The notes under the pieces: model-generated
The model's input: only the letters and a program-made list of their open reading frames with translations
Told to the model about the DNA's origin: nothing
The model's database searches: none
Translations under genes and position numbers: made by a program
Shown: positions 1 through 8,890 of the stretch, one piece after another
How positions within the stretch are numbered: position 1 is the first letter of the stretch
Layout of the letters: each line of letters starts with the position of its first letter
Assembly (NCBI GenBank): GCA_027364935.1
Contig: DAHXOK010000013.1
Span: 1 to 38,305 of the forward strand
Length of the DNA: 38,305 bases
Source of the DNA: Vulcanimicrobiota bacterium
GTDB lineage: Bacteria > Vulcanimicrobiota > Vulcanimicrobiia > Vulcanimicrobiales > Vulcanimicrobiaceae
Direction: 5' to 3'

Positions 1-182
1 GTGCAGGCTTGGCGACGCTGAGCTGTGCTCGCAGATCGTTCAGCTCGGCATCGCGTGCGGCGATGGCCGCCTCGATCTCGGCGATGCGCGCTTGCAGCTG
101 GTCGCGCTCGGCGAGTGCAGGCTTGGCGACGCTGAGCTGTGCTCGCATATCGTTCAGCTCGGCATCGCGCGCGGCTGTGGCC
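1..182 (-). repeat. 114-bp tandem repeat coding for a 38-aa coiled-coil unit
   Basis: The DNA starting at position 1 recurs at position 115 with very few differences for about 65 bp, giving a period of 114 bp (exactly 38 codons, so the frame is kept). The unit reads ALAERDQLQARIAEIEAAIA, then ARDAELNDLRAQLSVAKP. The first copy touches the window edge, so the copy number is unknown. Near-identity at DNA level implies recent expansion. Confidence 0.85.
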
Positions 183-1006
183 GCAGCAGCTTCAGCTTCC
201 TCGGCCGCACCAGGTCCCGCGGTTACTGCCCGCCTTTGGAGACGACGCCGCGCCGCAACGAGCTCGCTGTTGAGGGCGAGGTACTTCTCAAGCAGCGCTT
301 GGACTCTGTCATCCTCGGCAACGGGATACGCTTTCACGACGAGCTGGAGCGTCTCGCTGTCGGGCTCACTTGCAACACTCGCAACGATGCTCGCGTCGAA
401 GTCTTCCGGATGCACTTCGGGGATTAGGTTGGACGGGCCGAAAATGGGCACCGGGACGCGATCGACCGCGTCAACGCGATAGCCCGCCGCCACGAAGAGC
501 TCGTCAATCGTCTTGGGCGTAAAGAAGTGCAGGTGCGTGTCGTCGAGAAGCCCGAACCTCTGGTAGTCGAAGCTCCCGGCCAGAAGCGAAAGGCGTACGG
601 CTCCGTGCGCAATGTTTGGGATTGAGGCAACGACATAGCCACCCGTAGCAAGGAGGCCTCTCGCCTCATCGAGAGCGCGCATCGGTTCCCGTAGGTGCTC
701 TAGGACGTCGCCGAAAACGACAACGTCAAAGACTTCGTCTTCGAACAGCGCGCGTAGCGAACAGCGATCCAGGTCGGCCACCACAACCTTCGCGCAGTAC
801 AGCTGCGCGGCTTCAGCAGCGCCCGCGTTGATGTCGACGCCGAAGACCTCGCACTGAGCTGAAGTGAGGACGCGGGCGAAGTATCCGCTCGCGCACCCCA
901 CGTCCAACACTCGCTTGCGCTCGCCGACGAACGCGGCCACTTTTGCAAAGCTCGTGTTGGGATCAAGCGACTGCGCGCCCTCCACCGTCATCGGGTACTG
1001 CTTCAT
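1..1006 (-). CDS. Class I SAM-dependent methyltransferase with repeated coiled-coil tail (3' end off window)
   Basis: Read on the minus strand from ATG at 1006; the frame stays open to the left edge, so the C-terminus is missing. Residues about 30-170 are a class I methyltransferase fold: the SAM-binding glycine loop (VLDVGCASGYF), the acidic strand (VFGVDIN), and the FDVVVFGDVLEHL post-I motif followed by a GGYVVASIPN strand. This matches Methyltransf_11/23 proteins that act on sugars or lipid-linked intermediates. After about residue 240 it becomes Ala/Glu/Arg-rich with heptad-like spacing and enters a 38-residue repeat, predicted coiled coil. The neighbouring divergent glycosyltransferase suggests a role in surface glycan assembly, perhaps chain-end methylation with the coiled coil as ruler or scaffold; that role is inference. 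The substrate cannot be read from the sequence. Confidence 0.85.
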   Translation of the reverse strand, partial: MKQYPMTVEGAQSLDPNTSFAKVAAFVGERKRVLDVGCASGYFARVLTSAQCEVFGVDINAGAAEAAQLYCAKVVVADLDRCSLRALFEDEVFDVVVFGDVLEHLREPMRALDEARGLLATGGYVVASIPNIAHGAVRLSLLAGSFDYQRFGLLDDTHLHFFTPKTIDELFVAAGYRVDAVDRVPVPIFGPSNLIPEVHPEDFDASIVASVASEPDSETLQLVVKAYPVAEDDRVQALLEKYLALNSELVAARRRLQRRAVTAGPGAAEEAEAAAATAARDAELNDMRAQLSVAKPALAERDQLQARIAEIEAAIAARDAELNDLRAQLSVAKPA

Positions 1007-1091
1007 TTTGCGAGGCGGCTCAGTGCCGATTGGGTCGGCCTTCGGGTAGGTATCCACGCGGGTGCTATTCAATCAGGCATTCGTGTGGCCT

Positions 1092-1114
1092 TCAGGCCCC
1101 TATGGGGGCCCTGA
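1092..1114. other. Inverted repeat in the divergent intergenic region
   Basis: In the 120-bp gap between two divergently transcribed genes, GGCCCC (95-100 of the 1000s) and GGGGCC (105-110) form a 6-bp stem around TATG. It is extended by TCA/TGA across a one-base bulge. It could be an operator or a leader hairpin of the glycosyltransferase mRNA, since it lies 13 nt before the GTG start. No clear sigma-70 boxes are visible. Confidence 0.45.
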
Positions 1115-1126
1115 GTACCCGTAGCC

Positions 1127-3553
1127 GTGCAGGACCTCGACGTTCTCTCGGACCGTCTCACGAAGGAACGCGCGACGCTTTCCGCGTTGCGCGCCGACTA
1201 CATCGCGCTCGCCGACGGCCGCTTCCATTGGCTCTCGACCCTCTGTCTTTTCCTAAGAACGCTCGTCGGTGGCGCAAGGTCCGGCGATGTCTACGCCGTC
1301 TGGTCCCGTGACCTGGGCGTCGACGCGCGCGCAGGGCTCCGCGCGGAACTCGACGATGCCGGCGCGGCCGCTATCGAGCGCTGCGGACGCGCTCTGAAGA
1401 CCGAGCGACTGCGCCTTAGCCGATTACGTGCGGACTATGCATCGGTTACGCGGAGCCGGTTCCACGCCCTCAGGATGCTTTGGTTTTCGTGCAAGGCGGT
1501 CTTCGGAGGCGTATCCCCGCGCGACAGCTTCGCAGCATGGTCTCCGGCCATTCCCGTGGGCACCGGCATCTCAGCCCCGCAGAGCCTCGTTGGGGCACCG
1601 AGCGAAGAAGGCCGGGACGATTGGTACACATCCGACTCGGGCAGCCACGCATTTCGCGATGCGGCCCTCGCTCCGACGTCGGGTCAGGATTTCATCTGGC
1701 TTGGCATCATCGACTACAACTACCGCATCCAGAGGCCACAGCACTTGGCGGCGGAGCTGGCGAGTTCCGGGAACCGCGTGTTCTATGTTTCGATACAGTT
1801 CGAGACGACTGACGGTAGCGGGCGATTTCGCGTGGAGGACGAGCCTCGCCCCGGCGTCTTTGTGGTCCGCTTGCGCCTCGCGGGCACGCCGCCCTCGAAC
1901 ATCTACGGCGGCTTTAGCGAAGAGCAGGTGCGCGATATCCAGGAGGCCCTCGACGAGCTGGTGGAGGTGCTGAGTATCAGTAGCCCGACGGTGGTCGTGG
2001 AGTACCCGAGCTGGTATCGCGTTGCCGTGGGTATAGCGGGCGCGACGGTGGTACACGATTGTCTAGACTACGTGGGCGGCTTCAGCAACGTACCACCGTC
2101 GATAGTGGATCTTGAAAGAGAACTCATAACCAACGCGGATCTCGTCGTAACCACCTCGGAGCCTCTAGCCCAGCACGTCGCGGAGTTGCGCCAGTCTGTC
2201 GTCATTCGTAACGCGGCTGACGTCGCGTTCTTTGCGCGCGCCGCGAAAGCTAGGCTGGCGCGCACCGCCGCGACTCGACCCGTGGTTGGCTACTTCGGTG
2301 CGATAGCCGAATGGTACGAGGTCGAGTGGGTGCGGCGCTGCGCGGAACAGCGGCCGGAGTGGGATTTTGAACTCATAGGAGCCACCGTAGGCGCGGACGT
2401 GGCGGAGTTGGAGGCTCTCCCGAATGTGAGGCTTCTCGGTGAGCAGCCCTACGCTTCGCTACCCGAGCATCTCGCCCGATTCGACGTCGCCATCATTCCC
2501 TTCCGCGTTAGCGAGCTCACGAAGTGCACGAATCCCGTGAAGTTGTACGAATACATGGCGGCGGGTAAACCAGTAGTTGCGAGTGCGTTACCCGAGGTCG
2601 TCGCAGCGACGTCCCTCGTGTACGTCGCACACGACGCAAATGAGTTCGAGGCTCAGGTAGCGATGGCCCTAGCGGAGGACAGCCCCGCGTTGAGAAAAGC
2701 TAGGCAGCGGTGGGCATCCGAGCACACCTGGGGTAGTCGCGCTAGCGACCTACTCGGCGCGCTCGAGGCGACGTCGCCCACGGTTTCTGTGGTCATCTTG
2801 GCGTACAACAACTGGCGGTTTACCGTTGCCTGCCTTCACTCGGTGCTCACGTTCAGCGACTACCCGAGACTGGAAGTCGTTGTCGTCGATAACGCCTCAA
2901 CGGATGAAACGGCCCTGGAACTCAAACGCATGAGGCAGCGAGACTCCAGGATTAAGGTGGTCCGCAACCGCGCGAACGTTGGATTCTCTGCGGGAAACAA
3001 CGCTGGTATCCGTGCTTCAAGCGGGGAGTACGTTGTACTTCTCAACAACGACACGTACGTGACGCTCGGCTGGGTACGTGACCTCATCCGTCCGCTGCAG
3101 CAGGATCGGGAGATTGGCCTGGTGGGTCCGCTGAGCAACAACATAGGAAACGAGCAGAAGGTTAAGATCAACTATCAGGACATGCAAGGGATGGCAACGG
3201 CGGCTCGGCGCTTCGTCCGAGGCCGGCCACGTCAGCGTTACGCAACGGACAACCTAGCGTTCTTCTGCGTGGCAATACGCCGCGAGGTGATCGAGCGCGT
3301 CGGTCTGTTGGACGAGGACTACGGGCGCGGGTTTTTCGAAGACGATGACTACTGTCAACGGGTTCGGCTGGTGGGTTACCGGATCGTGATCGCGGACGAC
3401 GTCTTCGTGCACCATCACCTATCGGCATCCTTCAATGTGCTCGGAGTCGAAGAAAAGGAGGCGCAGATGGCGCGGAATCGAGCGATATACGAATTGCGGT
3501 GGGGTCCGTGGAAGCCGCACGCGTACAGGGCCGCACCAGGGTTCGGCGGATAG
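1127..3553 (+). CDS. Two-domain glycosyltransferase (GT4-like + GT2) with duplicated N-terminal module
   Basis: 808 aa from a GTG start. Residues 1-145 contain two related copies of a ~48-residue module (14-62 and 93-141; shared LRADY, SRFH/GRFH, hydrophobic helix, VFGG/LVGG, FAAW/YAVW). Residues ~187-545 resemble GT-B family 4 transferases: the N-terminal IQRPQHLAAELA motif and the donor-site region NPVKLYEYMAAGKPVV at 469-484. Residues ~551-790 are a GT-A family 2 domain: SVVILAYNN, VVVDNASTDET, the NND metal-binding site at 640-642, and the FEDDDYCQR motif at 737-745. Such fusions usually add two successive sugars in O-antigen, capsule or glycan assembly. The N-terminal repeat probably mediates membrane or protein contacts. 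The divergent methyltransferase supports a surface polysaccharide role. Confidence 0.9.
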   Translation: MQDLDVLSDRLTKERATLSALRADYIALADGRFHWLSTLCLFLRTLVGGARSGDVYAVWSRDLGVDARAGLRAELDDAGAAAIERCGRALKTERLRLSRLRADYASVTRSRFHALRMLWFSCKAVFGGVSPRDSFAAWSPAIPVGTGISAPQSLVGAPSEEGRDDWYTSDSGSHAFRDAALAPTSGQDFIWLGIIDYNYRIQRPQHLAAELASSGNRVFYVSIQFETTDGSGRFRVEDEPRPGVFVVRLRLAGTPPSNIYGGFSEEQVRDIQEALDELVEVLSISSPTVVVEYPSWYRVAVGIAGATVVHDCLDYVGGFSNVPPSIVDLERELITNADLVVTTSEPLAQHVAELRQSVVIRNAADVAFFARAAKARLARTAATRPVVGYFGAIAEWYEVEWVRRCAEQRPEWDFELIGATVGADVAELEALPNVRLLGEQPYASLPEHLARFDVAIIPFRVSELTKCTNPVKLYEYMAAGKPVVASALPEVVAATSLVYVAHDANEFEAQVAMALAEDSPALRKARQRWASEHTWGSRASDLLGALEATSPTVSVVILAYNNWRFTVACLHSVLTFSDYPRLEVVVVDNASTDETALELKRMRQRDSRIKVVRNRANVGFSAGNNAGIRASSGEYVVLLNNDTYVTLGWVRDLIRPLQQDREIGLVGPLSNNIGNEQKVKINYQDMQGMATAARRFVRGRPRQRYATDNLAFFCVAIRREVIERVGLLDEDYGRGFFEDDDYCQRVRLVGYRIVIADDVFVHHHLSASFNVLGVEEKEAQMARNRAIYELRWGPWKPHAYRAAPGFGG

Positions 3554-3759
3554 TACGCGGTGCGGGCCGAGTACGGCCACGACCTCATGAATTTCCACCA
3601 ATCTTCGTAGGTGGCGGGGTAGGGACACCCGTCATGGACGTGCGCTGCTCTTACGGGGCGCCCGAAGGGAGGAGAATTGGGAAAGCAACCGCCGACCCGT
3701 GAGCGCGCTCCGGCGTTGGCCGTAGGCACCGTGTCTCGCGTGGGGAACATCTTATCTAT

Positions 3760-4377
3760 ATGGTAGCGCTGACCCGAAGGGCTCTTGGATTTGCCTTCGC
3801 GGTGGGATTTGGAGCTGTGCTAGCCGGCTGTGGCTCCAAGGCTGGCACGGGCAACGCCCCGAGTTCCCGCAGTCCTATCGTGGCTGTAATTTCACCTGGA
3901 ACGAAGATGCACGAAGTGAGCCTTGAGGCCCGTCGCTGGAATTTGACGGCAAACATGCATCACGGCCCAGGGGGGCCACGTGCCTTAGTCGACTATGAAT
4001 ATACCGGGACCGGCGCTCCCGGCGGCAACGAGGTTGCAACACTAGAGGTGCCCGTTCAGCCCGGGAAGATATACGTGTTCTCCTCATGGGTAGACCCCTC
4101 GAAGATCAGCGACGGACAGTTCGACCTTATCATTGATACAGCGGATGGCAAGTCCACCTATAGCATCACCTACGGCTCGGCCGGCCCGCCCCTACGTTAC
4201 TCGACGCCTCCGTGGTTATGCCCGCCGGGCGTTACCCGCGTCATGCTCGGACTGCAAGCGAACGGACTGACATTGGCAAGGGGGCAAAAGCTGAAGTTTT
4301 CAGAACCGGCACTAGCCGAATTGTCCGCGATAAGCGCCGCGCAACCCCCGGCGGCGCGGGCAGGGATGAGCCGATGA
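3760..4377 (+). CDS. Predicted exported lipoprotein of unknown function
   Basis: 205 aa from ATG. It starts with a classic lipoprotein signal: TRR, a hydrophobic stretch and the lipobox VLAGC with Cys24 as acylation site, followed by a Gly/Ser/Pro linker. The mature part (about 45-190) is rich in beta-strand-like stretches (ATLEVPVQPGKIYVFSSWVD, FDLIIDTADGK, a late VMLGLQ) and resembles a carbohydrate-binding-type beta-sandwich in composition only; no family is recognised. It lies alone between a plus-strand glycosyltransferase and convergent membrane-protein genes, so its job is probably in the envelope near polysaccharide assembly. No SD is visible before the ATG. Confidence 0.75.
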   Translation: MVALTRRALGFAFAVGFGAVLAGCGSKAGTGNAPSSRSPIVAVISPGTKMHEVSLEARRWNLTANMHHGPGGPRALVDYEYTGTGAPGGNEVATLEVPVQPGKIYVFSSWVDPSKISDGQFDLIIDTADGKSTYSITYGSAGPPLRYSTPPWLCPPGVTRVMLGLQANGLTLARGQKLKFSEPALAELSAISAAQPPAARAGMSR

Positions 4378-4544
4378 CCTGCGGCCTGCTTGCCCGTTCG
4401 AGGGTGGTCAGTGCCCCCGTTGCGTTGCCACTGCGCTTCCAAAGCCAAGAAAATTTCTCCACCTGTCTTCGGTGGCTTGATAGAGTACCCGTCGTGGCCC
4501 CGCGCCGCGCCGAGCGCCTTGGTACTGCTGATACGGAACGCATC

Positions 4545-4558
4545 CAAGGGGCCCCTTG
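4545..4558. other. Perfect 14-bp palindrome in a convergent gap
   Basis: CAAGGGGCCCCTTG is self-complementary with no loop and lies in the ~200-bp gap between the convergent lipoprotein and GT-C genes. A second small hairpin (CCACC/GGTGG) lies near 4459-4475. Neither is followed by a T-run, so a terminator role is possible but not shown. Nothing else is recognisable in this gap. Confidence 0.3.
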
Positions 4559-4583
4559 ACCCCGGGCTTCGAGGACCTGATGC

Positions 4584-6548
4584 TCACCGGCCGCTCCGCG
4601 AGGATATAGCGGCTGATCGGTTCGCGCATCGTACGTAAAGCTCGTACGTGCTGCGTGGGATGCTCACCGCGCAGTATCCATGCGAGGTAAGCTGACGGCC
4701 AAGCGGAACGTCGAGGCCGCCAATAGCGCGCGCAGGAGGGTCCACCAGTACTGCCGTCACGCCGAGGTCATCCAAGAACTCAGTTGCCATACCGGCGTCG
4801 ATGGCGCTATACAGGCGAAACCAACCGGCCGGACCAACCCAGTCACCCGCGCTACGGATACCGTGAAGGCGAAAATAGTACTGCAGTCTCGGCCCCAGCA
4901 CGTAAACGCGGCCCCGCTCGTGTATTCGCTCCAGTAACGCAGCGGTGAACTCCTCTTCGTTGTATCCGTCTACAAAGGATGACTGATACTCTGAGTCACT
5001 CAGATACGATTCCGGAAGATAGTAATACTGGGAGAGATAGAACTGATGGAGGTAGGCCATCGTTCCAGGGGTTGGGATCATGGTCAGGGCTGCGAGAGCT
5101 GCGACCGCGGCGCTGCGCCAACGCCAACCCATGAATGCTAAGCCCATCGTCATTGCCAAACACACTGCCAACAACGGGAAGAACAGAGTCGAGTAACGCA
5201 GGAGTGTCGAGCTCACCGCCCAGTAGCCTACGAGCATGCAGAGAATGAAGACAGCTATCAGCGCGTCCGCCTCCACCGGCTTTCGCTTTGGCAGCAGCAG
5301 CAGTAAGACTGCCGGGGGCACATAAAGCACGAGAACCAGCGCAGAGGTGCCGTATTCTCTAAAGTCGTTGCTGCGAACAGCCAAGAATGCTCGGAAGGGA
5401 AGGGTCATTATTGTTGCCGGCGACCGGGCGTTGGGTAGATCCGAAGCGACGGACATTACCTCACCCTGCGTCACCAAGCCGTCGTGGTGGTACAGCGCGA
5501 GGTTGAGCACAGGCCAGATCGGATCGCCCGCTAAAATCCAGTTGCGAACGTACCAGGGACTGGAAGTCACGACCAGAAGCGCGAGTAAGACGACCGCCGC
5601 TCTCCGACTAATGTTAAGATGTCGCGCGGCGATCCAGAGCGCAATGCCGAAGACGACAACGAGCGGGAGAAATGATTCCTTCATTCCGATCAGGAAGCCG
5701 CCCATCACCGCAGCTACCATTAGCCACTCGCGCCGATGCTCGCGCACGCCGATGACGATGGACAGCGTCGCGAGCAGCGCGAAGGCACCGATCGGCACGT
5801 CGATGTACGCCGACATGAGCCAACGGAAATACGATGGGGCGAAGACGACGGCGAGCGTCAGGAACAGCGCTGCCAAAGCGGCCCAAGCCGCACCTATGCC
5901 ATGCTCGTCAAGGACCCAGCGCGCGGCCGCGAAGATGCCGAGAGCCGTGAGCAGCCCTGTCACCCACACTAGGAACATAACGAATACCTGCGCATGGAAC
6001 AACAAAAATATGCTGTCGAGGAGTACAAAGTTGCTGGCATAGAACACGCCGCGCAAAAACGGGTCGACCGCGAGGCGCCCACTGCCGGCCCAGTCGGCGG
6101 CGTACGCGAGATGATAGCCCACCGGATCGGAGCCCAAGTTTATCAAGTTCATCGCTGGGAACGCGAGCACGAGCATAAGATAATAGATGCCGAGTATCGG
6201 CGCGTCCCAAGAAGAGCCAAGTGCGCGAGCGCGGCTGAGCCAATACTCGGCTCGAAGCGGGGATTCACTCCAGCAAAAACTTGCGGCTACACCGAATACG
6301 GCTAGCGAGACGAGAACCGCCGGTATGTTTAAGAGGCCGATGAGTGCGAGAAAGAAGCAGGCGAAGCCAGTTACGGCGAGTCCGAGGCCGCAGGTGCACA
6401 CGACGTGCACCATATTCTGCGAGGGGGAACGCCGCAAGGTTGCGCCGTCCCTGCGCGGCGGCAGGAGGCTCGCGCCCAGGATGTATGCGATGATGAGGCA
6501 CGCATGGGCGATGATCAAGCCTTCGCTGTACCTCATCCAGACGAACAC
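4584..6548 (-). CDS. Polytopic GT-C type glycosyltransferase (ArnT/PMT-like)
   Basis: 654 aa, start GTG at 6548 (ATG at 6536 is an alternative). It has about a dozen strongly hydrophobic segments spread over residues 10-490, then a soluble C-terminal part (about 500-654). The loop after the second or third segment carries LGSDPVGYHLAYA, which sits where GT-C enzymes of the GT39/GT83 kind have their acidic acceptor/donor loop. These enzymes use polyprenyl-phosphate sugars and work on the outer face of the membrane. The soluble tail (YVLGPRLQYYFRLHG, VTAVLVDPP) resembles the periplasmic tail of ORFs near O-antigen loci. Its start overlaps the stop of the upstream membrane protein by one base, so it is the last gene of a three-gene operon. 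Exact sugar unknown. Confidence 0.8.
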   Translation of the reverse strand: MFVWMRYSEGLIIAHACLIIAYILGASLLPPRRDGATLRRSPSQNMVHVVCTCGLGLAVTGFACFFLALIGLLNIPAVLVSLAVFGVAASFCWSESPLRAEYWLSRARALGSSWDAPILGIYYLMLVLAFPAMNLINLGSDPVGYHLAYAADWAGSGRLAVDPFLRGVFYASNFVLLDSIFLLFHAQVFVMFLVWVTGLLTALGIFAAARWVLDEHGIGAAWAALAALFLTLAVVFAPSYFRWLMSAYIDVPIGAFALLATLSIVIGVREHRREWLMVAAVMGGFLIGMKESFLPLVVVFGIALWIAARHLNISRRAAVVLLALLVVTSSPWYVRNWILAGDPIWPVLNLALYHHDGLVTQGEVMSVASDLPNARSPATIMTLPFRAFLAVRSNDFREYGTSALVLVLYVPPAVLLLLLPKRKPVEADALIAVFILCMLVGYWAVSSTLLRYSTLFFPLLAVCLAMTMGLAFMGWRWRSAAVAALAALTMIPTPGTMAYLHQFYLSQYYYLPESYLSDSEYQSSFVDGYNEEEFTAALLERIHERGRVYVLGPRLQYYFRLHGIRSAGDWVGPAGWFRLYSAIDAGMATEFLDDLGVTAVLVDPPARAIGGLDVPLGRQLTSHGYCAVSIPRSTYELYVRCANRSAAISSRSGR

Positions 6549-8329
6549 TAGTAGCCCCTCTCCCTTTCGCGCACGCGTGAGCGGGCGTCGCTGAGCACGC
6601 TAGCCCCGGCGAACGTCACCCACGTATCCGGCACGCCGGGCTGCGACAGAACGCTGAAGATGATGGAACGACAGAGTCGCGTCTCGGGGAGCACGCCAAC
6701 TTGCAGCCTCCATGCCTGCGTCGCCTGATAGGGTGTTCCCGTAGGGGCGTTGCTTGCGACGCTGCGTGACGCTGGCGAACTCCCCGCAACGATGCGGCGC
6801 AACCGGCTGCCATTGTCGACGAAGATCTCATATGCAAAGGCTGTGTGGGCTATGCCGGCGACTGCGAACGAAAGCCGATTACCGTGAGGTGGACAGGCGA
6901 ATCGGTAAGAGAACCCGGACACGACCGTGAAGTCGCCAACAGCCCCTATCGGCGTGTCGACCACGTCCCCAAATGCTCCCAGTCCGTACGGTGTGTTGGC
7001 GTGCGTGCGAGGAGAAACGATTCCGTTCTTCACAGGGAGCACGTAGGGTGCCTCGGATGCAATCTGCGCGGACCTGGCAAGTTCGATGCCGCCCGGCCCC
7101 CAGTCCGTCGCCAGCATGTTCTGAATGATAACGAGGTCGGTTCCCTTGGCGGCGTCGAGGCAGTCCTTCGCATCCGAGACAACGCGGAGCGGCGTGACCG
7201 CGGGATCCAGCGCGAAAAATGCGCCGCTGGCGAGAACGTGCTGCTCGCCGGAGCGGTCGACGACCATGCAAATAGGAGTGGAACTTACGGCATTCGCCGC
7301 CAAAACGCTCCGCAACACACCGCTGGCTTGCGTGAGGGCTACGGCCGGAAGGTCATCGCGGTACTGCACGAACAGCCCCGCCTGAGCCGCGAGAATGCCG
7401 AGAAGGGCGACGGTGAGGATTGCGCGGCGTCGCTGGTCCAGTGCCGATCCGACCAGACCGATCGCGAAGGCGGTTTCGCCGCATAGCCAGTACGGCGAAG
7501 GGTCACCCGCCGCCGAGAACATCCCCATGGAGGCTGCTGCCGCGCCGAACGTGATCACGCGAAGAAAGGGACCACCGCTCAAAGCGACGACCGCGGTTGC
7601 GCGGCGTCGCATCCCGAAGAGCACGAGCGGTGCAACCGCGAAGAGCACGCAGCCCATGGCGATGACGGTCTCTGGGCCGGCAATCGAATCAATCGCGATG
7701 TGTCGGCTCGGAAGGGTCGAGGGCGCCACGAGCGCGCGCAACGCGACGCCGCCCGCCACCGAAGCAATCTGGGCGAGAATGCGCCGATACGATCCGCCTG
7801 CAAGAAGTGGATAGAGGAGCGCTGCCGGCGCAAGCCAGGCGTCCTGGAGCACGAGCCCCGCAGCGAGCGCGCATCGAACCGTCGAGGGCACCTTCCAGAG
7901 TCCCGCAATGTCCAGCGCCATCACCGCGACGAGCGCGAGGGACACGAAGTCCTCGCCACCGAGCGGATCGAGGAGGACCCCGAAGGCAAGCGGCGAGCTG
8001 GCGAGGATCAATCCGCATAGCATAGCGACGAATCCCATTTGCCGGCGGCGTAGCACTGTTACGACCGGGAAGATTGCGAGCGCGAGCGCTAAGGCCGACC
8101 ACACCCGCGCCGGAAACCCGTGAATCGATGGGCGGCCGAGGGCAGCCTTCCACAGCCATCCCGTGAGCAAGTGCGGGTCCATCCGCGCCCCGGCGAGCAC
8201 GGCGAGATGTGCGCCGCCCAGCGGCAGTAGCGTAAGGGCGAACAGAATCGCGATCACCGATGCCAGCAAAAACAATCCGAGCCCAAGGAGGAAGAATAAA
8301 CGCGTGTGCTTCGGTCGAGCGTTATTCAA
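6548..8329 (-). CDS. Large polytopic membrane protein with extracytoplasmic C-terminal domain
   Basis: 593 aa. Roughly the first 330 residues hold about ten hydrophobic segments; the rest (about 340-593) is a soluble, probably periplasmic, domain with beta-rich stretches. No catalytic motif is recognised. The layout (membrane channel-like half plus outer soluble half) and its place between a lipoprotein (9 nt upstream) and a GT-C transferase (1-nt overlap downstream) suggest a partner in glycan transfer or export. It could also be a divergent GT-C enzyme itself: the first loop has an acidic stretch (GARMDPHLLTGWLW). Function is inference. Confidence 0.75.
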   Translation of the reverse strand: MNNARPKHTRLFFLLGLGLFLLASVIAILFALTLLPLGGAHLAVLAGARMDPHLLTGWLWKAALGRPSIHGFPARVWSALALALAIFPVVTVLRRRQMGFVAMLCGLILASSPLAFGVLLDPLGGEDFVSLALVAVMALDIAGLWKVPSTVRCALAAGLVLQDAWLAPAALLYPLLAGGSYRRILAQIASVAGGVALRALVAPSTLPSRHIAIDSIAGPETVIAMGCVLFAVAPLVLFGMRRRATAVVALSGGPFLRVITFGAAAASMGMFSAAGDPSPYWLCGETAFAIGLVGSALDQRRRAILTVALLGILAAQAGLFVQYRDDLPAVALTQASGVLRSVLAANAVSSTPICMVVDRSGEQHVLASGAFFALDPAVTPLRVVSDAKDCLDAAKGTDLVIIQNMLATDWGPGGIELARSAQIASEAPYVLPVKNGIVSPRTHANTPYGLGAFGDVVDTPIGAVGDFTVVSGFSYRFACPPHGNRLSFAVAGIAHTAFAYEIFVDNGSRLRRIVAGSSPASRSVASNAPTGTPYQATQAWRLQVGVLPETRLCRSIIFSVLSQPGVPDTWVTFAGASVLSDARSRVRERERGY

Positions 8330-8338
8330 GGTCGAGGG

Positions 8339-8890
8339 TCACTCAAAATAGATGCTCAGAAGCACGAGGCCGTAATGCTCCGTATCGCCGCTCACGCCCG
8401 CCTTACTGGGGACGTAGTCGATTCCCGAGTCTAGGCGGACGGCAATCTCGCCCCGCTTCATGCGGAGAACTGCTGGAATCGGGACGCACCTCTCATCGGG
8501 CCCCTCGACGAGGTTTGGGAGCGCAATGTGCCCCGGAACGCGGTCAAGGGATATCGAAAGCGACTGTGCCCGCTTGAGAAACGGCCCTTCCTCCGGAACG
8601 TACACGTTGATGCAGAGTTTGCTCGCAGGCCCTTCTTTTCGGACGAGTAGGCTCGCATGCGGGGCGATCAGGCAGCAAGTGAGGGAATCGTCGCCGGCGA
8701 CGTAGATGCCGTCGATTTCGGCTCCCGGTTTCGCCCCGCGCGGCAGCACAGCCTCAGCGGGCACGAACGGTCCGCGCAGTCGGAAATGAGACGGATTGTA
8801 CGCCGCATCTCTCGGTCCACACCCGGAGAGCGAGACGAGAAGGGAGAGCAGCGCGCCCAACGGCGCTAAAGCGTGTGACGGTATTCCCAC
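8339..8890 (-). CDS. Predicted lipoprotein, first gene of the minus-strand operon
   Basis: 183 aa from GTG at 8890. I prefer this start over the longer ORF that reaches 9055 because it gives a proper lipoprotein signal: a hydrophobic LGALLSLLVSLSGC core with Cys24 in a lipobox. The mature protein has a twin-Cys (LTCCLI) and beta-strand-like segments but matches no family I can name. It ends 9 nt before the next gene and is probably co-transcribed with the two membrane proteins, suggesting an envelope-located accessory of that transferase system. Confidence 0.65.
   Translation of the reverse strand: MGIPSHALAPLGALLSLLVSLSGCGPRDAAYNPSHFRLRGPFVPAEAVLPRGAKPGAEIDGIYVAGDDSLTCCLIAPHASLLVRKEGPASKLCINVYVPEEGPFLKRAQSLSISLDRVPGHIALPNLVEGPDERCVPIPAVLRMKRGEIAVRLDSGIDYVPSKAGVSGDTEHYGLVLLSIYFE

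Noticed and set aside
424-966. Two minus-strand ORFs (424-669, 700-966)
   Set aside because: They are shifted-frame shadows of the methyltransferase read in the third minus frame from 1006; that frame has the SAM motifs.
5347-6042. 231-aa plus-strand ORF
   Set aside because: Arg/Ser/Thr-rich antisense shadow of the GT-C membrane protein; no family features.
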